Positions 1 through 6,243 are shown, counted from the first letter of the stretch. The stretch: 6,243 nt of DNA from Clostridia bacterium (GCA_017395885.1 JAFQNM010000283.1:1-6243), one strand, 5' to 3'. Notes: a model not told the origin generated them from the letters alone. Numbers and translations are program-made.

Positions 1-352
1 CGTCTGCAATGTACTCGCCGTATCTGCGGATAAAGCTGCCCGTTGCAACAAGACGACAGATAACCTCAAGACCATGGCCGAAAACCGTAGCAGGAAGAAC
101 CTCCATTGTAGCATCTTCTACGTTTGCGCTTACGTAGTGAGTCTTGATTCCTGCCTTTTTGAGAAGCTCAAAATAATGAACGGAGGTGATAAGGTTTGCC
201 TTACCGATACCCTCGATTGTGAGACCTACTGCATTTTCGCCGGGATCGAACACGCCGTCCTTACCTGTGCAGTCGTCCTTGAACTTGAGCATAACGTTGC
301 CGTTATCAAGAGAATATACGTTCTTTGTTTTACCTTCGTAAAGCTTTTTCAT
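1..352 (-). CDS. purC: PurC, phosphoribosylaminoimidazole-succinocarboxamide (SAICAR) synthase, N-terminal part, runs off the left edge
   Basis: Cytosolic enzyme that joins CAIR and aspartate using ATP to give SAICAR in de novo purine synthesis. Translating the minus strand from the ATG at 352-350 gives 117 codons with no stop. The protein opens with [13 protein letters not shown], the conserved nucleotide-binding start of PurC. It continues with [17 protein letters not shown] (about residues 24-40), then [20 protein letters not shown] and IKTHYV, and ends in [16 protein letters not shown], which carries the conserved arginines of the substrate pocket. These are the usual family blocks in the usual order. 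About half of a typical 230-240 residue PurC is present; the C-terminal half lies outside the window. A good ribosome site (GAGGAAAG, about 4 bases before the ATG) and a near-consensus promoter lie upstream. Whether other pur genes follow cannot be seen here. Confidence 0.95.
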   Translation of the reverse strand, partial: MKKLYEGKTKNVYSLDNGNVMLKFKDDCTGKDGVFDPGENAVGLTIEGIGKANLITSVHYFELLKKAGIKTHYVSANVEDATMEVLPATVFGHGLEVICRLVATGSFIRRYGEYIAD

Positions 353-403
353 AAACTTTCCTCTTTCTTTATCCCATATACGGAATACTTTGAATACACT
401 ATA

Positions 404-432
404 ATTATATAACGACATAATCCATTTGTAAA
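404..432 (-). promoter_or_regulatory. Promoter of purC (TTTACA - 17 bp - TATAAT)
   Basis: Read on the minus strand, a -35 box TTTACA (427-432) is followed after exactly 17 bases by a perfect -10 box TATAAT (404-409). The -10 lies about 50 bases before the purC start codon. This is a near-perfect housekeeping-sigma promoter. It means purC can be transcribed independently of the ATPase gene upstream. An 8-bp inverted repeat (424-431 and 442-449) overlaps the -35 box and may be an operator. Confidence 0.82.
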
Positions 433-449
433 GGTCGAAAATTACAAAT
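424..449. repeat. Perfect 8-bp inverted repeat over the purC -35 box
   Basis: ATTTGTAA at 424-431 is matched by its exact reverse complement TTACAAAT at 442-449, with a 10-base centre. The left arm covers most of the purC -35 box. No T-tract follows in either direction, so it does not look like an intrinsic terminator. A repressor site is possible. The centre contains CGAA, but a full Bacillus-type PurBox (CCGAAC core) is not present. In such AT-rich DNA, chance is a real alternative. Confidence 0.45.
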
Positions 450-489
450 TTATAAATCCAAACACTATTTTTATTATATATTTTGCATA

Positions 490-1368
490 TTACAAAAATT
501 TTTCGCGGTGGCTTTGGAAAAACTCAAACCAAAGGCGGACGTTCTCAAGCTCTGTCCAATCCTTTTCACGTACGGGAGTAGAGTCCAGGTCGTAGACCTT
601 GGCACCTTTCATTGAAAGAACAAACGGAGAATGAGTAGAAATGATAAACTGACAGCCAAAGAACCTTGCCGAGTTTTCAATAAACTCCGCAAGCTCCATC
701 TGTAGCTTTACAGAAAGGCTGTTTTCAGGCTCATCGAGAAGGTACAGAGCATTTTCTCTTATCTCGTTGGCAAAATACGAAAATGCACTCTCGCCGTTTG
801 ATGCGCCGTTTATCTCTTTAGGAAGTCTTTCTGCCGTATACTGAGATTTCGTTTTTCTTTTGGCCTCATTATGCGCTTTCAGCTCTTCATAATCTTTAAG
901 AGATCTCATTTGATAACGGTTATGCCTTTTATCGTTATACTCTTCAAACAATGTTTCCCTGCGATCTGCCACACCTTCGTTGATGGCACGTACGTCAAGG
1001 AGAAAATCAAAAACGTCATCGCTGGCGATGAGCTTCGATCCCTTGGGAATACTCGCTCTCTGATGCAGTGTATAATCGCAGAGTTTGAGATAATCCTCAA
1101 AGTACGGGCTGTTATTGAAAGGAGCCGAGCGCGAAAGGCCGAGCTTTTCGGCTATAAGATTAAGAAGGGTCGATTTTCCCGATCCGTTTGAACCGTATAA
1201 AATAGTGATTGGCTCAAACTCCAGTCTTTTCAATCCCTTTTGAGGAAAAACTTTGAATGGGTAGACATTATGTGTATAGCACTGCATCTCAAGCTGATAA
1301 GGATAGTTAAGCACAAAGCTGTCCTCCCTGTCTGCCGACGCCACGTTGAACGTATCAAGATACACCAT
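490..1368 (-). CDS. Stand-alone ABC-type AAA family ATPase (COG3910-like predicted ATPase)
   Basis: Cytosolic ATPase of the ABC/SMC-like AAA group, 292 residues from the preferred start. Numbering from the GTG at 1371 (add one to the preferred numbering), the motifs are: Walker [10 protein letters not shown] at 60-68; a signature-like SNGES at 191-195; Walker [10 protein letters not shown] at 208-216, with the catalytic glutamate E214; and an H-loop STHSPF at 245-250. The spacer between Walker A and the signature is short (about 120 residues) and charged (about 130-185), so there is no long SMC coiled coil. No TOPRIM, nuclease or membrane domain is fused. The ATG at 1368 is preferred to the GTG at 1371 because the G-run at 1375-1380 is then 6 bases away rather than 3. 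No partner gene lies on the same strand except purC, which has its own promoter. The substrate is unknown; relatives are found alone and beside defence genes, but nothing here shows a defence role. Confidence 0.9.
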   Translation of the reverse strand: MVYLDTFNVASADREDSFVLNYPYQLEMQCYTHNVYPFKVFPQKGLKRLEFEPITILYGSNGSGKSTLLNLIAEKLGLSRSAPFNNSPYFEDYLKLCDYTLHQRASIPKGSKLIASDDVFDFLLDVRAINEGVADRRETLFEEYNDKRHNRYQMRSLKDYEELKAHNEAKRKTKSQYTAERLPKEINGASNGESAFSYFANEIRENALYLLDEPENSLSVKLQMELAEFIENSARFFGCQFIISTHSPFVLSMKGAKVYDLDSTPVREKDWTELENVRLWFEFFQSHREKFL

Positions 1369-1392
1369 CACAGTCCCCCCTTTTTTATATCT

Positions 1393-1421
1393 ATGATAAC
1401 ATACGTTATGACATATGTCAA
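1393..1421 (-). promoter_or_regulatory. Promoter of the AAA ATPase gene (TTGACA - 17 bp - TATCAT)
   Basis: On the minus strand a perfect -35 TTGACA (1416-1421) is followed after 17 bases by TATCAT (1393-1398), five of six bases of the -10 consensus. The -10 box is about 24 bases before the start codon, so the leader is very short. The whole promoter is covered by two tandem near-palindromes, which suggests tight repression. Confidence 0.8.
1398..1419. promoter_or_regulatory. Candidate tandem operator: two RACATAYGTY near-palindromes 12 bp apart
   Basis: AACATACGTT (1398-1407) and GACATATGTC (1410-1419) share the pattern RACATAYGTY, with start points 12 bases apart. The second extends to a perfect 12-base palindrome TGACATATGTCA (1409-1420). 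The first sits inside ATAAC-N4-GTTAT (1396-1409). Together they fill the spacer of the ATPase promoter and overlap both its -10 and -35 boxes, a position that would block RNA polymerase. The binding protein is unknown and no regulator gene is present in the window. Confidence 0.5.
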
Positions 1422-1451
1422 TTTCGCTTTTTCTGCAATATTCACTATAAC

Positions 1452-1480
1452 TTGACTTTATTCAGCAAGTATGATACATT
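1452..1480 (+). promoter_or_regulatory. Probable promoter of the DUF4956-VTC-CotH cluster
   Basis: TTGACT (1452-1457), five of six bases of the -35 consensus, is followed after 17 bases by a weak -10, TACATT (1475-1480). A better -10, TATAAT, occurs at 1484-1489, but the 17-base-upstream hexamer TTCAGC (1461-1466) is a poor -35. One of the two probably starts the cluster about 30-40 bases before the DUF4956 start codon. ACTTG (1450-1454) and CAAGT (1466-1470) form a weak inverted repeat over the -35 box. The promoter is divergent from that of the ATPase gene. Confidence 0.5.
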
Positions 1481-1519
1481 ATATATAATAAGTACTTCTA
1501 CTAACGGCAGGTTTTAATC

Positions 1520-2194
1520 ATGAGCTTTACTGATATTATCAAAAAATCTGTGCTTGAGGGCTTCAATGCAGGCGATCTTTCAACCACTGATATTATTACC
1601 TCTCTGGGGATCTCGCTCCTTGTGGGTTTATTCATCTACATAATCTACCGTCTCTCCACCAAGGGGGGCTTCTATAACCGCAGCTTTAACAAGGCCCTTG
1701 CTACTCTTCCTGTTATTACGGCAGCCATTATGCTGGCTATGCAAAGCAATCTCGTTATCAGCCTCGGTATGGTCGGTGCTCTTTCCATCGTCCGCTTCCG
1801 TAATGCGGTCAAGGACAGCGCAGACCTGACATTCCTCTTCTGGAGCATCAGCGCAGGAATTATCTCAGGTGCAGGTCTCTTCAAGCTTTGCCTTATCCTA
1901 TGCCTTGCAGTGACCGCGCTCGTTTTCCTGCTTGATCTTATACCCACCTTCCGTGCTCCCTGCGTTCTCGTTATATCTGCATCCTCCGATTCAAAGGAAA
2001 AGGATATTATAGAATGCATTAAAAAATTCAGCCACTCTATGCGTATCCGCAGCCGCAGCGCAACAAGCAAGGGCTATGACTGGGTCATCGAAATCAGAGT
2101 GAGAAAGGGTGCCGAGCTCGTTTCCGCTCTCTCCGACATTAAATACGTTAAATCTGTAAACCTTCTCAGCCATGACGGCGAGGTTCGATTCTAA
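1520..2194 (+). CDS. DUF4956 family membrane protein
   Basis: Integral membrane protein of 224 residues whose molecular function is not established. Hydrophobic segments lie at about 26-43, 60-75, 78-90, 104-120 and 122-140. They are followed by a soluble C-terminal part (about 145-224) that looks like a small alpha/beta domain. The family hallmark is clear: GMVGALSIVRFRNAVKD (83-99) followed by FLFWSISAGI (105-114). Family members often neighbour VTC-domain and CotH genes, exactly as here, and probably provide a membrane component for that system; the last point is inference. The start ATG is preceded by only a modest ribosome site (GGCAGG, about 8 bases away), and no other nearby start fits the hydrophilic N-terminus better. 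The reading frame is intact and ends in TAA. The candidate VTC start lies about 30 bases downstream. Confidence 0.92.
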   Translation: MSFTDIIKKSVLEGFNAGDLSTTDIITSLGISLLVGLFIYIIYRLSTKGGFYNRSFNKALATLPVITAAIMLAMQSNLVISLGMVGALSIVRFRNAVKDSADLTFLFWSISAGIISGAGLFKLCLILCLAVTALVFLLDLIPTFRAPCVLVISASSDSKEKDIIECIKKFSHSMRIRSRSATSKGYDWVIEIRVRKGAELVSALSDIKYVKSVNLLSHDGEVRF

Positions 2195-2518
2195 TTCATT
2201 TTTCAACAGAAAAGAGTGATCTCTCATACTATACAGAGTAGAAAACAAATATCTGGTATCCGATGCCGACCTTGCCGTTTTGGAGGGTCGGCTTAGCGCG
2301 CTTATGACTCACGACGTCCACCAGAGCGGAGATTCTTACGAGATACGCAGTATTTACTTTGACGATATATACGACTCGTGCCTTTAGGAAAACGAGGCAG
2401 GTGTTGACCCCAGAAAAAAATACCGTGTTCGTATTTACGGTGCCTCAGATGAGCTTATCCGCCTTGAGATCAAGGAGAAAAACCGCTCTCTGACAAAGAA
2501 ATCCTCCTGCATAGTCAC

Positions 2519-2526
2519 AAAGGAGG
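2519..2526 (+). promoter_or_regulatory. Strong internal ribosome site before Met104 of the VTC frame
   Basis: AAAGGAGG (2519-2526) lies 8 bases before the in-frame ATG at 2535. It could allow re-initiation after the TAG at 2385, giving a 129-residue C-terminal fragment (2535-2924) that lacks the RVENKY, RVRIY and LEIKEK strands. The bases also encode the ordinary peptide TKEE, so the match may be accidental. Translation of this fragment would still help couple ribosomes to the CotH start. Confidence 0.4.
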
Positions 2527-2897
2527 AATACAAAATGATCCTCAAGGGCGATGAGCTTCCTCCCTTTTCAGACAGAGCTCCCCTTAATCTCCTTCTCATG
2601 AAGATAAAATGCGACCATCTGAGGCCTAAGGCTATCGTTGCTTATGAAAGAAGCGCCTTTGTTTATCCTGCGGGAAACGTTCGTATTACGTTTGACAGAA
2701 ACATTTGTGCCAGCCGTCATATTGACTCCTTCTTCAAGAAGGAGCTTATTGCTCCCGTTCCCGTTCTTCCCTCAGGTCTTCATGTGCTTGAGGTTAAATA
2801 CGATGAGCTTTTGCCCTCTGTGATCGCAGGTCAGCTTGAAACAGGCTCTCTGAGGCAGACTGCCTTTTCCAAATACTATCTGGGCAGGCTTGCCCTT

Positions 2898-2906
2898 GGA
2901 GGTGAT
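2898..2906 (+). promoter_or_regulatory. Ribosome site that fixes the TTG start of the CotH gene
   Basis: GGAGGTGAT (2898-2906) matches the anti-Shine-Dalgarno complement over nine bases and is 7 bases before the TTG at 2914. The earlier in-frame starts (TTG 2890, TTG 2896, GTG 2902) lie before or inside this site and have no such site of their own. The site lies within the last codons of the VTC gene, so the two genes are probably translationally coupled. Confidence 0.8.
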
Positions 2907-2913
2907 TTTCCCA

Positions 2914-4458
2914 TTGAAAGATAAGCTTTTTTATCTGAGCTGGAGGCTTTTTGCCGTTCTGATATGCATAGCAGCCATTATTGTCGTGCTTACATACTCA
3001 ATTCGCTACGAAAGCTCTCTTTGTCTGGGAATACCCGTAAAAAGCGAGGATCAGCTCTCTGATTACAAATACACTGATATTACCGATGCAGACGCTCTTA
3101 TCCTTTTTGAAGGAGAGCCCTGTGCAATTGATGCTCAAACCTCCACCGTGTATATTTCGCAAGAAATCAGACCTGACACGGGCATGCACGATCTTTCCGG
3201 CAAGCTGACTACGGCAAATTCGGAATACGAGCTTTTCTTTAAAGAAAGCTCTGATTTCGAAAGCCTTGCCTCTGCCGTTGAAAACGGCAACTCCTTTACC
3301 CTTGTTCTTGCTGACAGTCAAATGCAGGCCAAGAAATACAACGTTATTTTCACAACACTTCCCGTTATTAACCTGACGGGAGATTTTTCCTATACTAATA
3401 TAGTTGACAGGCCGGTGAACTTCGGAAGGGTCTGCATATGGTCTCCCTTCGATCCTCAGCTCGGACGCCCATCTGTCAAGACCTCGGCTCTTGAATGGAA
3501 CGTCAGGGGAGCTACCTCTGCAGATTACCCCAAAAAGCCCTGGAAGCTTTCTCTAAAATCTGATTCCGCCGAGCAGAACAGAGATCTTTCTCTCCTTGGC
3601 CTCGGCGAGGATGACGACTGGATACTTAACCCTATGAACACCGATGACACAGACGTTCGCGAAAAGCTTATGATGACAGTTTGGAATGAGCTTGCCGCAG
3701 AAACAGACCACAACTATCCCATGACCGTAGGCGAATACGTTGAGGTCGTTATAAACGGCACCTACAACGGTCTATATCATCTTCAGCGAAGGATCGACCG
3801 CAAATATCTTTCTCTTGACAGAAGCTCCATCATTATGAAGGGCTCCTACAACACAACGGCAGAGTTCCCCCGAGAAGCTTATGAAATAATCTACACTCCT
3901 CTTTCCGACGAGGAGACCTTTGATACCCTTTCAGATATTGGCATGCCCGTAGGCCAGGATATTATGAACATGGACAACTACGTGGACGTGAGTCTGCTTA
4001 TTCAGCTGGGTGCGCTGAGGGACAACAAGGGCTTTAAAAATACCTATTACGTTATTGACCGCACAGACGACCCCAGGCTTTCCCTCGTTTTATGGGATAC
4101 TGACCTTTCCTTTGGCATCAACTACATTTACTCATTTACCTACGATTACAACACCATGATCAACATGATATGCAATAGATGCGAGAGCTCTTATATCTCT
4201 CAGCTTTATCCCGATATTGACACGATGATGGCTGAGCGCTGGTTTGAGCTTAGGGAAGAGCTTTTCACAAAGGAAAAGCTTTACGGTATTATTGACGAAA
4301 ACCTTGAAATACTCAAGCTCAGCGGCGCAGAAAACAGAGACGTTGCCCTTTGGGGCCACGCTCACGGAGACCGTGACACCGTTGAAAGCATGAAAAAATT
4401 CATTGAGGAACGATTTGAATTTCTTGACGATTACTACGGTGAAAATCTCGAAAACTGA
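2914..4458 (+). CDS. CotH-type kinase family protein, N-terminally membrane anchored
   Basis: 514 residues from the TTG start. An uncleaved-looking N-terminal membrane helix (about 10-30) is followed by a short outside region, a linker (about 40-155) and a CotH kinase domain (about 160-510). Family blocks are YPKKPWKLSLK (205-215), DDDWILNPMNTDDTDVRE (233-250), GEYVEVVINGTYNGLYHLQ (273-291) running into RRIDRKYL (292-299), KNTYYVIDR (375-383) and WDTDLSFG (394-401). The last corresponds to the WDYD-type metal/catalytic aspartate motif. CotH of Bacillus is an atypical protein kinase that phosphorylates serines of spore-coat proteins. This protein has a membrane anchor instead, so its targets are probably at the cell surface; that is inference, and no coat-protein substrate gene is visible here. 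It overlaps the VTC frame by 11 bases and is 11 bases from the next gene. The frame is intact, unlike three of its neighbours. Some CotH relatives are annotated only as spore coat protein CotH; that name would over-interpret this gene. Confidence 0.9.
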   Translation: MKDKLFYLSWRLFAVLICIAAIIVVLTYSIRYESSLCLGIPVKSEDQLSDYKYTDITDADALILFEGEPCAIDAQTSTVYISQEIRPDTGMHDLSGKLTTANSEYELFFKESSDFESLASAVENGNSFTLVLADSQMQAKKYNVIFTTLPVINLTGDFSYTNIVDRPVNFGRVCIWSPFDPQLGRPSVKTSALEWNVRGATSADYPKKPWKLSLKSDSAEQNRDLSLLGLGEDDDWILNPMNTDDTDVREKLMMTVWNELAAETDHNYPMTVGEYVEVVINGTYNGLYHLQRRIDRKYLSLDRSSIIMKGSYNTTAEFPREAYEIIYTPLSDEETFDTLSDIGMPVGQDIMNMDNYVDVSLLIQLGALRDNKGFKNTYYVIDRTDDPRLSLVLWDTDLSFGINYIYSFTYDYNTMINMICNRCESSYISQLYPDIDTMMAERWFELREELFTKEKLYGIIDENLEILKLSGAENRDVALWGHAHGDRDTVESMKKFIEERFEFLDDYYGENLEN

Positions 4459-4469
4459 CCGGAGCTATT

Positions 4470-5402
4470 ATGAAGCATTTACCCAATGAGCTTTTATACC
4501 TGCTGAAGGTATACAACTATTTTAAGTATACGGTGTGACTTGATAAAGCAAGTATCAGCGCACCACAGATCAGAGCTTATATTGCAGGGGCAGATTTTCT
4601 CGCCCCCTACCCCACTGTTCTTGAATACCTCTCTGAGGACAGGAGCATTGACGATATAATTACATACGTTCAGAGAAATGAGAGGACCTACGATCTTCTC
4701 GCCAGATTCAGAGACCGTGAAACGGAAATGCTCCTTGAGCAGAAGGGTATTGACGCTTCTCTCAACATTAAGGGCAGATTTTCTTTAAAAAAAGAAGACC
4801 GGGATGCATACTTTCTTCTTCCCGATGCTCCCTGCAAAATGAAGAAGATCCTTTTGAAGAATGCAACTGTTTCAGGCAATACTGAAACGGCAGATATCCT
4901 TTGGCTTGAGCTCTACAGAATGGGAGATTGCTACTACCTTGAAATATTTGACGATGAGTGCCGCACTCTTAAGGTCTCATTTGATGATCTTTCCTGCGGC
5001 ACCCATTTTCTTTCCGCCCTTCCCCTTGCAAGCTGCTGCAAGAGCTCATATGAGGCTTTGACAAGAGTATCCTCTCATATCCTCGAGAAGCACCTATATG
5101 ATCCTTCTATCCTTTGCGAGAGCGAAAAGGAGCTTCTTCCCTGCATTAAGCTTTTTGCACACCTCTGCACTTCTCACCCCATAGAGAATGATGATGCAAT
5201 CGAGGCACGCTCTTTATTCAAAGAAGCCGGCATAGAGCAGGGGCTGAAGCTTCTGAAGGACGATTCTTATTGTTCAAACGAAAAAAAGGCCCTTTCCATC
5301 TCCAAAAAATTGGCCCGATTATTGAAATCAAAAAAATGCGATCCACTTAAAAAAGTGCTTCTTGAGCGCATACTTCTCTCTCAGGAGCACATTGGTATAT
5401 AA
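4470..5402 (+). pseudogene. Unrecognised protein of about 310 residues, interrupted by an in-frame TGA at codon 23
   Basis: I do not recognise this family. The ATG at 4470 has a ribosome site (GGAG 4461-4464, 5 bases away) and follows CotH by 11 bases, so the start is well placed. After 22 codons (MKHLPNELLYLLKVYNYFKY, then TV) TGA occurs at 4536-4538. The same frame then stays open for 287 codons with clearly protein-like content. No later ATG, GTG or TTG with a good site precedes the ATG at 4728 (codon 87), from which a 224-residue product could be made. The protein is soluble: no signal peptide or membrane helix, many Leu, Lys, Glu and Ser, and an unusually cysteine-rich middle (CCKSSYE, SILCESEKELLPC, LCTSH, about residues 190-235). 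The N-terminus is helical and may be a protein-interaction region. The C-terminus is lysine-rich. Position suggests co-transcription with DUF4956, VTC and CotH, and possibly a role with them. Confidence 0.7.
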
Positions 5403-5410
5403 ACACAGCA

Positions 5411-6226
5411 ATGAAAATTCGGCTTTCTGACCACTTTACCTTTAATAAACTGATCCGTTTTACCCTTCCGTCCGTTATAATGATGATATTTACGTCCATA
5501 TACGGCGTGGTTGACGGTATTTTCGTTTCAAACTTTGTCGGCAAAACACCCTTTGCCGCCATAAACCTCATAATGCCTGTTTGCATGGTCTTCGGCTCTG
5601 TCGGCTTTATGGTCGGAACGGGAGGCAGTGCTCTTGTTTCCATGACGCTTGGTCAGGGAAACCAAAAGCGGGCAAACGAGATCTTCTCTATGCTGATCTA
5701 CGTTTCTGCGGCACTTGGTATTGCACTCTCTATTATTGGCTTTATCTTTATCGAGCCAATTGCCGTTATGCTCGGTGCTAAGGGCGATATGATCGCAAGC
5801 TGCACAACCTACGGACGGATACTTATTCCCGCCTCGGTTGCATTTATCCTGCAAAATGAGTTCCAGAGCTTTCTGGTTACCGCAGAAAAGCCTCAGTTTG
5901 GCCTTGGAATTACCGTTTGTGCCGGAATTACCAACATAATTCTCGATGCACTTTTTATTATCGTTTTTCGTTGGGGTCTTGTTGGTGCCGCCGTTGCAAC
6001 CGCCATCAGCCAGATGGTTGGAAGCATTATACCTCTCGTTTACTTTGCAACGAACAAAAAAGGAGTCCTGCGCCTTTGCAGCACCCGCCTGCACCTGAAT
6101 GATCTTCTTAAGACCTGCGCCAACGGCTCCTCGGAAATGATGACAAACCTTTCTCTCTCCATTGTCAATATGCTTTATAACTTTCAGCTTATGAAGCTTG
6201 AGGGCGAGAACGGTGTTGCGGCATAA
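5411..6226 (+). pseudogene. MATE family multidrug efflux transporter, truncated by TAA after 271 residues
   Basis: Cation-coupled multidrug/toxin exporter of the MATE family (MepA-like group) in the cytoplasmic membrane. The N-terminus LIRFTLPSVIMMIFTSIYG (14-32), then VVDGIFVSNFVGKTPFAAIN (33-52), VGTGGSALVSMTLGQG (68-83), NEFQSFLVTAEKP (149-161) and FRWGLVGAAVATAISQ (186-201) are typical. Hydrophobic helices occur at about 15-35, 50-75, 92-112, 132-152, 165-182 and 190-210. The second half of the MATE fold starts around 230 with CANGSSEMMTNLSLSIVNML. Full-length members have about 440-460 residues with 12 helices. Here TAA (6224-6226) follows LEGENGVAA, where relatives normally continue with Tyr and another five helices. 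The product would hardly be a working transporter. The 17 remaining bases contain another TGA in that frame, so a simple readthrough is not supported. The gene starts 8 bases after the preceding stop with no clear ribosome site. Confidence 0.85.
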
Positions 6227-6243
6227 TATCTGGGATGAAATGA

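Larger units (their letters stand above)
2226..2924 (+). pseudogene. VTC-domain protein (polyphosphate polymerase type), interrupted by TAG and lacking a normal start codon
   Basis: Bacterial VTC domain, a triphosphate-tunnel fold which in yeast Vtc4 makes polyphosphate from ATP at a membrane. Counting ATA 2226 as codon 1 gives 232 codons, a normal length for the stand-alone domain. Family blocks occur in order: YRVENKYLVSD (3-13, tunnel Glu and Lys), EIRSIYFDDIYDSC (39-52), RKKYRVRIYG (63-72), IRLEIKEKNR (78-87), YERSAFVYPAGNVRITFDR (140-158) and LEVKYDELLPS (188-198). Codon 54 (2385-2387) is TAG, and reading continues in the same frame afterwards. No ATG, GTG or TTG stands where the N-terminus should begin. 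ATA at 2226 sits 5 bases after GAGTGAT (2214-2220), as if an ATG had mutated. The alternative in-frame ATG at 2172, overlapping DUF4956, meets TGA at 2217. Neither fragment around the TAG would hold all tunnel residues. It overlaps the CotH start by 11 bases. Confidence 0.85.

Noticed and set aside
74..412. 112-codon plus-strand open frame at the left end
   Set aside because: It is the antisense of purC, whose minus-strand translation matches the family throughout; it also crosses the purC promoter.
420..490. Intrinsic terminator after the ATPase gene
   Set aside because: The only notable symmetric elements (424-449 and the palindrome 448-457) are AT-rich, lack a GC stem with T-tract in the minus-strand direction, and overlap the purC promoter.
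871..1191. 106-codon plus-strand open frame inside the ATPase gene
   Set aside because: Antisense to the Walker A to signature region of an unmistakable ATPase gene.
490..1368. ATPase as part of a two-gene defence system (for example Gabija- or retron-like)
   Set aside because: No nuclease, TOPRIM, helicase or reverse transcriptase gene is adjacent; its neighbours are purC and a DUF4956 cluster with separate promoters.
1672..2248. Two minus-strand open frames opposite DUF4956
   Set aside because: The plus-strand DUF4956 frame has clear family motifs; the opposite frames have no recognisable content.
4536..4560. TGA followed by a hairpin as a selenocysteine site
   Set aside because: The stem is only 5-6 pairs, starts 2 bases after TGA, and its loop (AAGCAAG) lacks the bulged U and GG of bacterial SECIS elements. 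No selenium-related gene is in the window.
5528..6094. 188-codon minus-strand open frame
   Set aside because: It lies opposite the MATE gene, is rich in Asn, Lys, His and Cys without any family pattern, and has no ribosome site; a shadow frame.
2226..6226. Stop-codon reassignment (alternative genetic code)
   Set aside because: Three different stop codons are involved, and the intact genes here end with ordinary TAA or TGA at the expected protein ends. No single reassignment explains all cases.

Overview
The window looks like chromosomal DNA from a low-to-mid GC Firmicute of the class Clostridia, probably a gut or rumen type. The evidence is a clostridial-type PurC, strong sigma-A-type promoters and AGGAGG ribosome sites in AT-rich spacers, and a DUF4956 / VTC-domain / CotH gene trio of a kind known from Firmicutes. 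No RNA gene, CRISPR array, insertion sequence or clear intrinsic terminator was found. No gene-free stretch exceeds 300 bases; the two real spacers (353-489 and 1372-1519) hold promoters.

Left part, minus strand: the first 117 codons of purC (SAICAR synthetase, purine synthesis) run off the left edge behind a near-consensus promoter. Upstream of it lies a stand-alone 292-residue ABC-type AAA ATPase gene of the COG3910 kind. Its promoter carries two tandem 10-bp near-palindromes filling the -35/-10 region. That 148-bp spacer also has to hold the divergent promoter of the plus-strand cluster.

Right part, plus strand: five closely packed genes form an apparent operon. They are a DUF4956 membrane protein, a VTC-type polyphosphate polymerase domain protein, a membrane-anchored CotH-type kinase, an unrecognised soluble protein of about 310 residues, and a MATE efflux transporter. 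DUF4956, VTC and CotH plausibly act together at the membrane, in polyphosphate synthesis and protein phosphorylation; this is inference from context.

The unexpected feature is that three of these five genes are interrupted, each by a different in-frame stop and with no frameshift. VTC has TAG at codon 54 and ATA where an ATG start is expected. The unknown gene has TGA at codon 23. The MATE gene has TAA after residue 271, in the middle of a conserved motif. Protein-like sequence continues in the same frame after the first two stops. DUF4956 and CotH are intact. Recent decay, strain-mixed or erroneous assembly, or recoding could each explain this; the first two are more likely. I see no convincing new system beyond this.
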